64,000 nucleotides of DNA from QZLE01 sp033852135 (lineage in GTDB: Bacteria > Pseudomonadota > Gammaproteobacteria > QZLD01), in NCBI GenBank assembly GCA_033852135.1, contig JAWSVB010000010.1, forward strand, positions 1 through 64,000, read 5' to 3'. The notes below the pieces were generated by a model that saw only the letters and a list, made by a program, of their open reading frames with translations, was not told the DNA's origin and did not search any database. Positions 1 through 8,453 of this stretch are shown here, piece after piece (position 1 is the stretch's first letter; each line of letters opens with the position of its first letter). A program made the translations under genes and the position numbers.

Positions 1-165
1 ATCTAACTGGGTTTTTTTATGCCTGAATATAACGCTAAAGGTTAGGTAATTATATTTACCTGAATGTTTTCATCATTCCTGTTGACGCAAATAAGTATGA
101 TATTATCTTTAGCGCATATATTTTTTCCCCTATATATAATACGGATAAAACGGAGCAGCAAATTC

Positions 166-549
166 ATGTCAACAGTTGTTGAGACTAAAGTTAAGGTGCG
201 GTTTGAAGAGTGCGATTACTACCAACATGTAAATAATGGTGTTTATAACTCCTATATGGATGTCGGTATAGGTGATTTTATGCGCCTATTTTGTCCTGAT
301 TTGCGTGATCTAAAAATCATGATTCATAAGGTGCATGCATCTGTAGATTATATCGACTCGGCTACATTTGAAGATGATTTAGTTATTAAAACTTCTATTA
401 TGAATGTTGGGAATACTAGCATCACTTTTTACCAAGAGATTGATAAAGGCGATGTGGTTATCCTAAAAGCTAAGATGATTTTTGTGGTTATGGATGTGGC
501 AACTGGTGAAAAATGCACAATTCCTGAGGAGCTTGTTAATTTGGCTTAG
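166..549 (+). CDS. Acyl-CoA thioesterase, 4-hydroxybenzoyl-CoA thioesterase (hotdog) family
   Basis: Predicted cytoplasmic thioesterase of 127 residues that hydrolyses an acyl-CoA; the substrate cannot be told from sequence. The N-terminus carries the hotdog-family signature EECDYYQHVNNGVYNSYM, with the expected catalytic Asp at residue 17 and the conserved HVNN turn. The length matches single-hotdog thioesterases. The open frame extends upstream to position 64, but the ATG at 166 is preferred: the family signature begins right after it, a GGAG box lies at 152-155, and the extra upstream residues would be a hydrophobic stretch unknown in this family. It is transcribed towards the gene ending at 594 (convergent). 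Family assignment is firm; the pathway is unknown. Confidence 0.85.
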   Translation: MSTVVETKVKVRFEECDYYQHVNNGVYNSYMDVGIGDFMRLFCPDLRDLKIMIHKVHASVDYIDSATFEDDLVIKTSIMNVGNTSITFYQEIDKGDVVILKAKMIFVVMDVATGEKCTIPEELVNLA

Positions 550-567
550 CTTTACCCGCTGGTGTTT

Positions 568-603
568 TGCTCCTATCACCAAGCTTGCTTCTATCACCAA
601 GGG
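568..603. repeat. Two tandem copies of an 18-bp unit across a stop codon
   Basis: The unit TGCTCCTATCACCAAGCT (568-585) is followed directly by TGCTTCTATCACCAAGGG (586-603), with 15 of 18 bases identical. The second copy contains the stop codon (594-596, minus strand) and last codons of the DUF6915-like gene, so the first copy looks like a duplication of that gene's 3' end. TATCACC at 592-598 can also pair with GGTGATA just downstream, making a small hairpin between the two convergent genes. Confidence 0.6.
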
Positions 604-929
604 TGATATTTCTTTATAAACTTTTCATCCTGATAATCTTTTTTGTCCGGTACATATCCAGCATAGTCATCCTTTATGTGCTGTAAGAATACTTTTTTAA
701 TGATCTCTGCTGGGTATTTATTTTCAAACTCTTTTAAAGCCAATGGCAGCGCTTCTTTGTGGTGTAAGTGCTGTCGGTGGTCATAGGGGTTATATATCTC
801 TTTGATCTCGGTGATCTTAAACAGCAGGTACTGCCATTTTTTAAAGTATTGATCTATCCATTTGTGGATATCGAGTGCTTTAACCCCATAAAGCTTTTCT
901 GTATGCGCTGCATGTTGGTAAATATCCAA
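594..929 (-). CDS. Small hypothetical protein, possibly DUF6915-like
   Basis: A 111-residue soluble protein with no signal peptide or membrane segment. It is rich in His, Lys and aromatic residues, with a central HRQHLHHKEALPLALKEFE stretch. The pattern of a short helix with HKWID, then His-rich HR..H.HH.E, resembles my recollection of DUF6915 proteins; this is a tentative family call. The start is TTG (minus-strand codon at 927-929), supported by an AGGGG box six bases upstream, and no in-frame ATG is better placed. It begins nine bases after the end of the Cache/DUF294 gene on the same strand, so the two are probably co-transcribed. Function unknown. Confidence 0.55.
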   Translation of the reverse strand: MDIYQHAAHTEKLYGVKALDIHKWIDQYFKKWQYLLFKITEIKEIYNPYDHRQHLHHKEALPLALKEFENKYPAEIIKKVFLQHIKDDYAGYVPDKKDYQDEKFIKKYHPW

Positions 930-938
930 TAACTACCC

Positions 939-3515
939 CTAAATTCCGTCTTCTCTTGCGCCTCTGAAGTCTATTCCAAGTTTTGTTTGGAAGGTGCTCA
1001 TTTGAGCAAATATGTTTTTCAGCATCAGACGCTCGATTTGAGTAATTTTCTTTGGATTTATGTAGTTGTCTATCTGGTATCCATTTTTAGCAGAGGTGGC
1101 TTGATGCTTTAGCCTCATCTGCATTAAAAAGCTATATGCTAGAAAGATCTCGTTATACATTGAGTCATCTAGGTGGCCATTGTCATTAAGTATACGTAGG
1201 CGTTCAAAAGTATTGCACTCGAAGATATTGTGCTTCAGTGCATAGATGCGCGCAAAGTTGATAATAGTGCGCATGGCAGCTTTAATATTGAACGTTTTTG
1301 TATGTTCTCCACTTGATTCAGTTACGATGTTTCCAAATAGACTTAGTGGTGGTTTGTATAGTAGGGCGTCGCGTGCCAGGAAGATCATAAATAACGAGTT
1401 GTTATCGATGTATTTGAAAGCTTCTTTGCGTAGCTCACCTGTTAGCTGTGATGAACCATATACACAGCGGAAGTCGAAGAATATATAGACTTCGAGTAGA
1501 TCTTGCGGTGTTGCTGAGTTGATCCAGGTGTAATACTGCTCTTTCCACTTACTCAATGACAAACACCACTGCGGATTCATTGCCATGATTTTTCCATCGC
1601 AAAAATCATAACCGACCATATCGAGCCAGGTACAGATTTTTTTAGAAAGGTTTAAGAAATATTCTTGAACCATCTCTTCGTCTTCTGGTGCTGGATCAGC
1701 ATAGATTAGGGCATTGTCTTGGTCAGTGTTTAATGTTTGTTCTTCACGTCCCTCGCTACCCATGGTCATGAAAGAGAACTCGCATGGTGCTGGGCCCAGT
1801 TCATCTAAAGCGAATTCAACTAGTTTGATAACAGTGGCATCAGCCACTTTAGCAATAATGCGTGCGACGTTCTCTGAGTTACCTCCACTGTTTAGTACTG
1901 CGGTAACAAGCATTGGTAGCTTTGAGTGGCGCTTTTGGATCTCATCAAGTGAATCAGCTTTATTAATTGATTCAATGATAGAAACAGCTGAGTAGCCTTG
2001 TACTTGTAGCAGTTCACTATTAGTAATTATTTTGTCGATTTTGCCATTACTTTTTTGTAGCACTACATGGCGTACATTTTTTTCCTGCATCAATTGAGCA
2101 GTTTCAAATACCATCGCTTTATCGGAGATTGTGACCAAGGGTGCACTCATAATCTCTACCACTGATGATTTTAGGTCTACCCCTTTAGATATGGCTCTTT
2201 CGCGGATATCGTGGTCAGTAACAATACCGATATATTTGCTGGATTCATGGTTGCCACTTTCGGCAGCAACCAATATTGCACCGGCATTTTTTTGCGTCAT
2301 GATTGAGGCAACTTTTTCGATACTGGTGTCCATGTTGCAGGATACGATGTCGGTAGCGAAATCAGTGATGGTTTGGTTGAGGAATAGCAGTGTTGATTGT
2401 AGCTCTACAATTAGCTGCTCTCTTTCTGATTCTTGACGTTTTCTTTCAAGTTGGCGGAATTCACTAATATCACGGGCGATGAGGATAAACCCTTTTTTGC
2501 CAGCAAAACTAATTAATGATGCCGTTAAGATGACATCGAGAGTGGTTTTATCCTTTTTAATTAGTTGTGCTTCAAACTGTGATGGAGCCGGTTTGTTATC
2601 CATGAGTAGCTTTAGTTCTTCACTTCCTGAACCATCATTATCTTGTTGGTTAATTAAGTCATAGATCGTTGTGGATTTGAACTCTTCATCGGTGTATCCA
2701 AGCATATCAATTATGGTTGGGTTGCAGAGTAATTCAGTTTGCTCTAGTAGCATTATGAAGCCATCGGTTGCGGCTTCAACGAGTGCTTTATATTTCTCTT
2801 TTGATTCCTTTTCACCTTCGACAGCTTTGTGTCTTTTCTTTTCAAGAACGAGGGTTTGCCAAAGTATATAGAGTAAAATCATCAAGATTGAGGCGATGAT
2901 GATTACGGATGTGGTTATTAATTTGCTAGTTAGACTATGGATTTCACGCTTAACATCTTCAACATATATTCCAGTACCGATTATCCATTCCCACTGTGGA
3001 AATCCTTTAACATATGAAAGTTTTGGAACTACAACGCTCTGCTTGTCTTTCCACTGCCACATGTAGTTGAAGTAACCCTCTTTTTCCTCTTTTATAAGGT
3101 TAGTGAACTCTAAGAAGATCTTTTTTCCGTGTCTGTCCACTTCATTCGATACATCTTTACCATTCAAATCAGGACGGTATGGGTGTACTACCATCTTGGT
3201 TTGCATGTCGGTAATCCAGAAGTAGTCTTTGCTCTCATCGCCATAGCGCATTTTATTTATGCGGGCAATCGCTTCTGTTTGCGCTTGTTCACGGGTTAGT
3301 TCGCCGTTACGCTCTTTTTCAGCATACTCTTCTAATACGCTTAAGGCAGTTTGCGTGAGCTCTTTGGTCATATCACGTTTAAGCTGCATCATGTCTGTTT
3401 CGAGCTCAGGTATGTAAATATAGAATATTGAGAAAATAAATAGTGAGATTGTGATAAGGGTTGGAAGCACCAGCTTCAGTATGAAACTCTTCCAGCTATG
3501 AGGTACTTGATTCAT
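939..3515 (-). CDS. Membrane signalling protein: Cache, PAS, paired CBS and DUF294 nucleotidyltransferase domains
   Basis: An 858-residue inner-membrane sensor. In order: a membrane helix at about 12-35, a periplasmic single Cache domain at about 45-195 (DYFWITD and the closing WEWIIGTGIYV are typical), a second membrane helix at about 200-222, a short coiled linker, a PAS domain at about 242-352, two CBS repeats at about 385-505, then a DUF294 nucleotidyltransferase-like domain with MGSEGREEQTL at about 585 and the metal-ligand pair D598/D600 (DQDNALIY). The DUF294 C-terminal helical domain fills about 700-858. Soluble PAS/CBS-DUF294 proteins are known in bacteria; attachment to a Cache sensor suggests an extracellular small molecule controls the nucleotidyltransferase-like output. 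AGGAAA precedes the ATG. The substrate of the transferase domain is unknown. Confidence 0.85.
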   Translation of the reverse strand: MNQVPHSWKSFILKLVLPTLITISLFIFSIFYIYIPELETDMMQLKRDMTKELTQTALSVLEEYAEKERNGELTREQAQTEAIARINKMRYGDESKDYFWITDMQTKMVVHPYRPDLNGKDVSNEVDRHGKKIFLEFTNLIKEEKEGYFNYMWQWKDKQSVVVPKLSYVKGFPQWEWIIGTGIYVEDVKREIHSLTSKLITTSVIIIASILMILLYILWQTLVLEKKRHKAVEGEKESKEKYKALVEAATDGFIMLLEQTELLCNPTIIDMLGYTDEEFKSTTIYDLINQQDNDGSGSEELKLLMDNKPAPSQFEAQLIKKDKTTLDVILTASLISFAGKKGFILIARDISEFRQLERKRQESEREQLIVELQSTLLFLNQTITDFATDIVSCNMDTSIEKVASIMTQKNAGAILVAAESGNHESSKYIGIVTDHDIRERAISKGVDLKSSVVEIMSAPLVTISDKAMVFETAQLMQEKNVRHVVLQKSNGKIDKIITNSELLQVQGYSAVSIIESINKADSLDEIQKRHSKLPMLVTAVLNSGGNSENVARIIAKVADATVIKLVEFALDELGPAPCEFSFMTMGSEGREEQTLNTDQDNALIYADPAPEDEEMVQEYFLNLSKKICTWLDMVGYDFCDGKIMAMNPQWCLSLSKWKEQYYTWINSATPQDLLEVYIFFDFRCVYGSSQLTGELRKEAFKYIDNNSLFMIFLARDALLYKPPLSLFGNIVTESSGEHTKTFNIKAAMRTIINFARIYALKHNIFECNTFERLRILNDNGHLDDSMYNEIFLAYSFLMQMRLKHQATSAKNGYQIDNYINPKKITQIERLMLKNIFAQMSTFQTKLGIDFRGAREDGI

Positions 3516-3625
3516 CTATTTTCCTGGTAAGCCGATTAGGTTGAATTGGATATTATATTGAAAGTATCGTTAATAGAGCGTTAAATTTCAATGTTTATGG
3601 GCAATTACAGCTTCTAATTTCTCCC

Positions 3626-6600
3626 TTATGTTAAAGGAGCGAGCAGCTCTTCCAGATCTTCTTTGTGTAGCTGGTAACCAGAGCTGCTGTAGATGTCTTT
3701 GGCAATTTTGGTTTTCTCTTGCTGCAATTCTAATATTTTTTCCTCTACGGTTCCGGTGGATATTAGTTTGTAGATAAACACTGGTTTGTCTTGCCCGATT
3801 CTATATGCGCGGTCTGTTGCTTGATCTTCAGCTGCTGGGTTCCACCATGGATCGTAGTGTATTACGGTATCTGCAGCTGTAAGATTTAGGCCGCTGCCGC
3901 CAGCCTTAAGGCTGATAAGGAATACTGATGCATCTCCGTTTTGGAATGTATTAACGGCAGCTTCGCGGTCTTTGGTTTCACCGGTTAATATGCTGTGGTT
4001 GATTTCGGCTGCTTCTAGCTCTTTTGCTATAATTTTTAGCATCGAACTAAATTGGGAGAAGATTAGGATCTTGCGTTTGTCCTCTATCATTTTAGGAAGC
4101 AGGTCTAATAGCAGGTCGAGTTTATTTGATCTCGCGTTTTTATGCACAGTATCGAGTTTTGTAAGCTTTGGATGGCAGCATACTTGCCGCAGTTTTAATA
4201 ACGCATTGAGGATAACAGGATAGTTCTTGTTATTGATATTATCTGCATTGCGGAGTGCTTTGAGACTGACTATGGTTGAAGCTCGAATGGACTCATATAA
4301 TTTTTTCTGCGAGTCGGAGAGTTCAAGAGAACGTATTATTATGGTTTTGGGTGGTAGATCACTTTCCACTTCGCTTTTAGTTCTACGCATGACAAAAGGT
4401 TTTATGCGTTTTTGCAGTTGCTCTTTGCGTTCCTGTATAGCCCCATTTTCTATTGGATCTTGAAATATGGTGCGGAATTGTTTCATATTTCCTAATAGCC
4501 CTGGTGCTATTAGGTTTGTTTGCGACCACAGCTCTCCCAAGTGGTTTTCAACTGGAGTTCCAGTAAGGCATATCTTATGGGTGGCATCGATGAGGTTAAT
4601 TGCACGTGCTGTTTGGGTGCGTGGGTTTTTAATTGCTTGTGATTCATCCAAAATTAATATGTAAAAACTACTTAACAGAAAAATATCTTTATCACGGTGA
4701 ATTAATGGGTAGGTGGTTAGTACTACATCGTAGTTTTCGATCTGTTTGTGCTGCTCTTTGCGATCGGTGCCATGGAGGATCAATAACGATAAACTTGGTG
4801 TGAAACGTTCTAGTTCTTGTCTCCAGTTAAAAATTAGTGATGTTGGGGCAACTATTAATGCTGGTTTAGTAAGACGCCCTTGCTCTTTCTCTAACAGTAT
4901 ATGAGCTAGAGTTTGTAGGGTTTTACCCAGCCCCATGTCATCTGCAAGAATGCCTCCGAAAGAGTGTTGTCGCAGAAATTGTAGCCAGTTTAATCCATCT
5001 TGTTGGTATGGTCTAAGTGTAGCTTGGAGGCCAGATGGTTTTTGTATCTTTTTGATACCATTAAATTCGCCAATCTGGTTGATTATCCCTTTGGAATATA
5101 TATCAGCTTGCCACTTTGCTGATGTGGTTTCTGCGAAATCTTCGAGTTCGGATATAGTTGCTAAATTAAATTTGGAAAGTGAGATTGTCCCGTTCTTATT
5201 GAGAAAGGTCTTATCATTTAATTCGGCGAGAATATCAAAAATATTCATTAGATCTTTGGATTCTACCGGGAGTTTTTTGCCCCCATCAAGATCGAGGATG
5301 GTGGTTTTGTTTTTACGGAGATACTGCTTATTAAGGATATCTTTTTTGGCATTTAAAATTGGGAGTAGGTTGTACTCTTCATTATCACTACTGACCCCAA
5401 TATCCAGGCTTACTTTTTCATTTTTGTTGTTGGAACCACCAATTTTTACATACCAATTTGAGGTTTCGGTTTTGATTAGGCGGAAGCTGGAATCATTTTT
5501 GATATCCCAGCCATTCTTTTCAAGCTCTGGAAATAGTTCTGCAGTTAGCTCCATCCAAAACTCAATTTCGTGTCCACCATCGTAGATGAAAACCTCGTTG
5601 TCACTTTCTAGTATTGGTTCATATCTCTCTGATTGATTTAGGCAGGTAAGCCCAAAGCTTGCGATTTTGTCGATGAGTTTATGTTCTGCGGTTATATCGC
5701 GTTCAAACCGGATTAATTTGTCTGCATCATTAGCGCAAATCACCTGATTTTTATCTTGGTTATCATTGTGAATAATTTTATTAAGATAGTTAAAGCTTAC
5801 AGTTATCCCATTGATTTTTTTAACGGGTTGGTTGCGAACCGAGTTGTAGTAGAAATTATTATCGGATGCGTCTATAGATTTAAGGGTGATTATTGGGGTT
5901 GGCTGTATTACTCCACGGTTATCGATAGGGAGCTGCTTTGGTAGTGGTATTTGCGAGTCTGAAATCTCGGATATCTTTTGTTGAAAGCGCACAGCCGCAT
6001 CATATTGTTTTGCTGCAGAGAAAGAGATTAAATTAGCACAGTCATGGGTGAATCTGTGTACCAATTCGCCGCAAACAAAATTGTCTAAATCAAGATACAT
6101 TATTGGTGTGGTTGGCAGGTATTTAGTTATTGTATCAGCAGACTGTAGGCGCAATATGTATTCACCATTATTGTTTATTGACCAGGTTGGTATTGATTGG
6201 CGTTTATCCCCAAGCGTTAGAGCTTTCGAATGAATATTTTGCCAATGACATCTTCCAGTTTTTAATATCGTTTGTAGTGCTTGGCGACTCTTTAGGGTAT
6301 TTGAAATCAATAAATTATTGGACTTGTCATTTCCTACGATTTTTTTAGAAAATCTAAGTAGAGCAAATATTTCAAGGTCTGCACCAATTACATAGGCCGG
6401 GTATCTTTTTTGTTTAACTTCTGGAATCGAGTAGGGAAGTTCTTGCTGGTAGCCATTGCTGCTTTTTGTGGCTAAGTGGGTCTTTAGTATTAATTGGCCG
6501 TTATGTGTATCGAGAATATAAAGAAGGCGCCTGCGTTCACTAGGATGGTAGTTGCGATCTATTTTTTCTATCTGGTTTTTCTTTAGTTCTGAGGCAAGGG

Positions 6601-6946
6601 TTTCCATTAATAAATTGAAACTTCCATTTTGCTCAGTTGTTTCATAACCGCTTGTGTAACCAATTAGGCTTGCTGCAATGTGTTTGCAGTTAACCCCTTT
6701 GTGGCAAGTGCATTTTGCCGTTAATGTTGCTTTGGCTTTGTTGTTCTTGGTGATTAAACAGCGACAATGGTGAGTTTTTTTGCGGTCACCTTTGATTTTG
6801 GCTCTTATCTCCAGTGCTTCATCTGATCTATGGGATGAGTCAATTTCTAATATGCGGCCCTGGCTGTGCAAAAGCTGCCCAGCATCAAATATATTTTGAT
6901 CCGTGAAAAAGTTTTTAATCTGTTGAACAGATATAAGGTCCAGCAT
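3626..6946 (-). CDS. SNF2-family DEAD/DEAH-like helicase with N-terminal SWIM zinc finger
   Basis: A 1106-residue double-strand DNA translocase of the bacterial SNF2/HepA type. A SWIM zinc finger (CxCxnCxH) is formed by C79, C81, C87 and H89. A long middle region of unassigned beta-rich sequence follows. The ATPase core begins near residue 640 with RPYQQDGLNWLQFL; Walker A is DDMGLGKT and the Walker B box reads DESQ rather than DEAH or DEGH. The helicase C-terminal lobe has GGSGLNLTAADTVIHYDPWW and ends DRAYRIGQ, with SNF2 motif VI arginines. Such proteins remodel protein-DNA or RNA-polymerase complexes; the precise role is not known. No strong ribosome-binding site is visible before the ATG. 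Confidence 0.92.
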   Translation of the reverse strand: MLDLISVQQIKNFFTDQNIFDAGQLLHSQGRILEIDSSHRSDEALEIRAKIKGDRKKTHHCRCLITKNNKAKATLTAKCTCHKGVNCKHIAASLIGYTSGYETTEQNGSFNLLMETLASELKKNQIEKIDRNYHPSERRRLLYILDTHNGQLILKTHLATKSSNGYQQELPYSIPEVKQKRYPAYVIGADLEIFALLRFSKKIVGNDKSNNLLISNTLKSRQALQTILKTGRCHWQNIHSKALTLGDKRQSIPTWSINNNGEYILRLQSADTITKYLPTTPIMYLDLDNFVCGELVHRFTHDCANLISFSAAKQYDAAVRFQQKISEISDSQIPLPKQLPIDNRGVIQPTPIITLKSIDASDNNFYYNSVRNQPVKKINGITVSFNYLNKIIHNDNQDKNQVICANDADKLIRFERDITAEHKLIDKIASFGLTCLNQSERYEPILESDNEVFIYDGGHEIEFWMELTAELFPELEKNGWDIKNDSSFRLIKTETSNWYVKIGGSNNKNEKVSLDIGVSSDNEEYNLLPILNAKKDILNKQYLRKNKTTILDLDGGKKLPVESKDLMNIFDILAELNDKTFLNKNGTISLSKFNLATISELEDFAETTSAKWQADIYSKGIINQIGEFNGIKKIQKPSGLQATLRPYQQDGLNWLQFLRQHSFGGILADDMGLGKTLQTLAHILLEKEQGRLTKPALIVAPTSLIFNWRQELERFTPSLSLLILHGTDRKEQHKQIENYDVVLTTYPLIHRDKDIFLLSSFYILILDESQAIKNPRTQTARAINLIDATHKICLTGTPVENHLGELWSQTNLIAPGLLGNMKQFRTIFQDPIENGAIQERKEQLQKRIKPFVMRRTKSEVESDLPPKTIIIRSLELSDSQKKLYESIRASTIVSLKALRNADNINNKNYPVILNALLKLRQVCCHPKLTKLDTVHKNARSNKLDLLLDLLPKMIEDKRKILIFSQFSSMLKIIAKELEAAEINHSILTGETKDREAAVNTFQNGDASVFLISLKAGGSGLNLTAADTVIHYDPWWNPAAEDQATDRAYRIGQDKPVFIYKLISTGTVEEKILELQQEKTKIAKDIYSSSGYQLHKEDLEELLAPLT

Positions 6947-7100
6947 AGTAGTTTCAGTGCACTGTTAATAACGAACCGTCTATGATCTCATTTGATGAGT
7001 TTTATGCCAAGCACTGATTGTATATAGCTGTCTGATTGTTGATGTTATTTTTGAAATTGTTGGCAAATGGTGTGACTTGTTTAATTGTCGAGGAAAGGGG

Positions 7101-7128
7101 TTGTAATCATTAAAAATTGAATTATAAT
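7101..7128 (+). promoter_or_regulatory. Predicted sigma-70 promoter for the 7190 gene
   Basis: TTGTAA (7101-7106) and TATAAT (7123-7128) are separated by 16 bases, followed by a leader of about 55 bases to the ATG at 7190. The -10 box is perfect and the -35 box has one mismatch class typical of moderate promoters. Confidence 0.5.
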
Positions 7129-7189
7129 TGCGCACTGCAGCAATAGGTGCTGTTTCATTTATAATTTATTTCTACCTGGAGTAAACTTT

Positions 7190-7528
7190 ATGGCCATTAA
7201 AACTGCCGATGCTATTAGAAAAGCTAATTCTATTCCTGACCAGGTGGAACGCGCAGATGTCCTTTATTCTCTCGGATTGAAGCCAAAAGGGACCCCGATT
7301 CTAAACTCGTATCTTAAAAAAGGGTTTGTCTTAGATGATTCTATGGCACCAAAAAATAGTATTTTTGATGCTTTAGATATTCAAGTTGCCGACCAAGTGA
7401 AAGTGGTTCTCAAAAAGAATGGCGTCGTATGCTCACCGAAGTTTGACAGCCTTTACGATCTAGAGATGCACTGCTGGCAGAATAAGAAAGCATACGAAGA
7501 TCTATCCTCTGCTGTAATTTCTTCCTGA
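7190..7528 (+). CDS. Hypothetical small soluble protein
   Basis: A 112-residue protein I do not recognise. It has no signal peptide or membrane helix. The N-terminal 30 residues look helical (KTADAIRKANSIPDQVERAD), the middle contains DQVKVVLKKNGVVCSPKF, and there are two Cys residues (about 83 and 96). A GGAG box sits about ten bases before the ATG and a sigma-70 promoter lies upstream. A hairpin follows the gene, so it is likely a monocistronic unit convergent with the zinc-ribbon gene. Confidence 0.6.
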   Translation: MAIKTADAIRKANSIPDQVERADVLYSLGLKPKGTPILNSYLKKGFVLDDSMAPKNSIFDALDIQVADQVKVVLKKNGVVCSPKFDSLYDLEMHCWQNKKAYEDLSSAVISS

Positions 7529-7544
7529 TTTATCCATAAATAAT

Positions 7545-7574
7545 TATCCCGAATATTTTGAAATATTCGGGATA
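7545..7574. terminator. Hairpin between convergent genes
   Basis: TATCCCGAATATT pairs with AATATTCGGGATA at the other side of a tiny loop. The hairpin sits between the ends of two convergent genes (7528 and 7609). There is no clear run of T on either side, so it may end transcription weakly or protect 3' ends rather than act as a textbook intrinsic terminator. Confidence 0.5.
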
Positions 7575-7608
7575 GAGTTAGATGTTTGAAATATGGGTAG
7601 TGATTTAA

Positions 7609-8247
7609 CTAATCTTTTTTAGTTCTTTTCTTTGTTGAACGCTCAAATTCGGTAGCGCGGCACCCTCCACATGGTGGAATTCTGCCAGTTTTCTTAAAGC
7701 TCATCTGTTTGCCGCAAGCAACACACTTCAAAGTTCCTGGTCCGGTAACTTCGCCGGTATGATACTTTGAGTCATGCTCTAGTCGTTCTGAAATTGCTAA
7801 CAGCTCTAGCCTGGTTTTATCTGCTACTGAGCTAAACGCTTCCCATAACCAGTTTTCAATCAGCTGGATATCGAATTGGAACCAGTTACTCAGGTCATCT
7901 TCACTTTCAGCGAGAAACTCTGCTGCATCATTGATATCGCGCCGGATAAACTCTCCAATTCTATGTGCTTCTTCTTTGGTAAGTTTATTAAGTTCAATGG
8001 CGTGTTTTTTTGCAGTTTCAATTGCTTGAATGATCTTTGGTCTGGCCTGTGTTTCGGCCTTTTCGAAGATCTTTTTGATCTGCTCCATCATCTCATTATA
8101 GCCACTAACCATGCGCTCTTCAGAAGAGGGTTGATCTTTAGGTGCTTTCTCTTCTGCTGTTTGCTCTTCCGGAGCTTGGTTTTTTTGAGCTTGGCTTTCC
8201 CGCTCTGCTACAGGTGGAGTATTGCTTTTATCTTTTTCAGTTGCCAT
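7609..8247 (-). CDS. Zinc-ribbon protein of the DUF1451/YbeL family
   Basis: A 212-residue cytoplasmic protein. The first 45 residues are a charged, low-complexity Glu/Lys/Gln/Pro tail, the middle is helical, and the C-terminus has a zinc ribbon with CVAC at about 175-178 and a second Cys pair in PPCGGC. In Escherichia coli ybeL is the divergent neighbour of leuS, and here it is again divergent from leuS, which supports the call. The extended N-terminus is longer than in YbeL. Function is unknown in all members I know of. Confidence 0.8.
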   Translation of the reverse strand: MATEKDKSNTPPVAERESQAQKNQAPEEQTAEEKAPKDQPSSEERMVSGYNEMMEQIKKIFEKAETQARPKIIQAIETAKKHAIELNKLTKEEAHRIGEFIRRDINDAAEFLAESEDDLSNWFQFDIQLIENWLWEAFSSVADKTRLELLAISERLEHDSKYHTGEVTGPGTLKCVACGKQMSFKKTGRIPPCGGCRATEFERSTKKRTKKD

Positions 8248-8453
8248 GGCGACGTCCTCTTCCTGTAATAATTATTTTGTGTATGGAGGTTGGGTTTAAA
8301 ATTAATCTTCAATATTAAAGATATAGCACATTCATAAGCAAATAGCGGTGAAGCAAGGAATATAGTCAATAAAAAATGCTGATTCCGTAGGAGAAATCAC
8401 ATAAATCGTATAAAATAGGCGCGCATTTTTTATAACTATTTGCCTGGAAGAAG

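Noticed and set aside
5756..6348. Several plus-strand open frames within the SNF2 gene
   Set aside because: They lie opposite a long, well-supported helicase frame and carry no family features.
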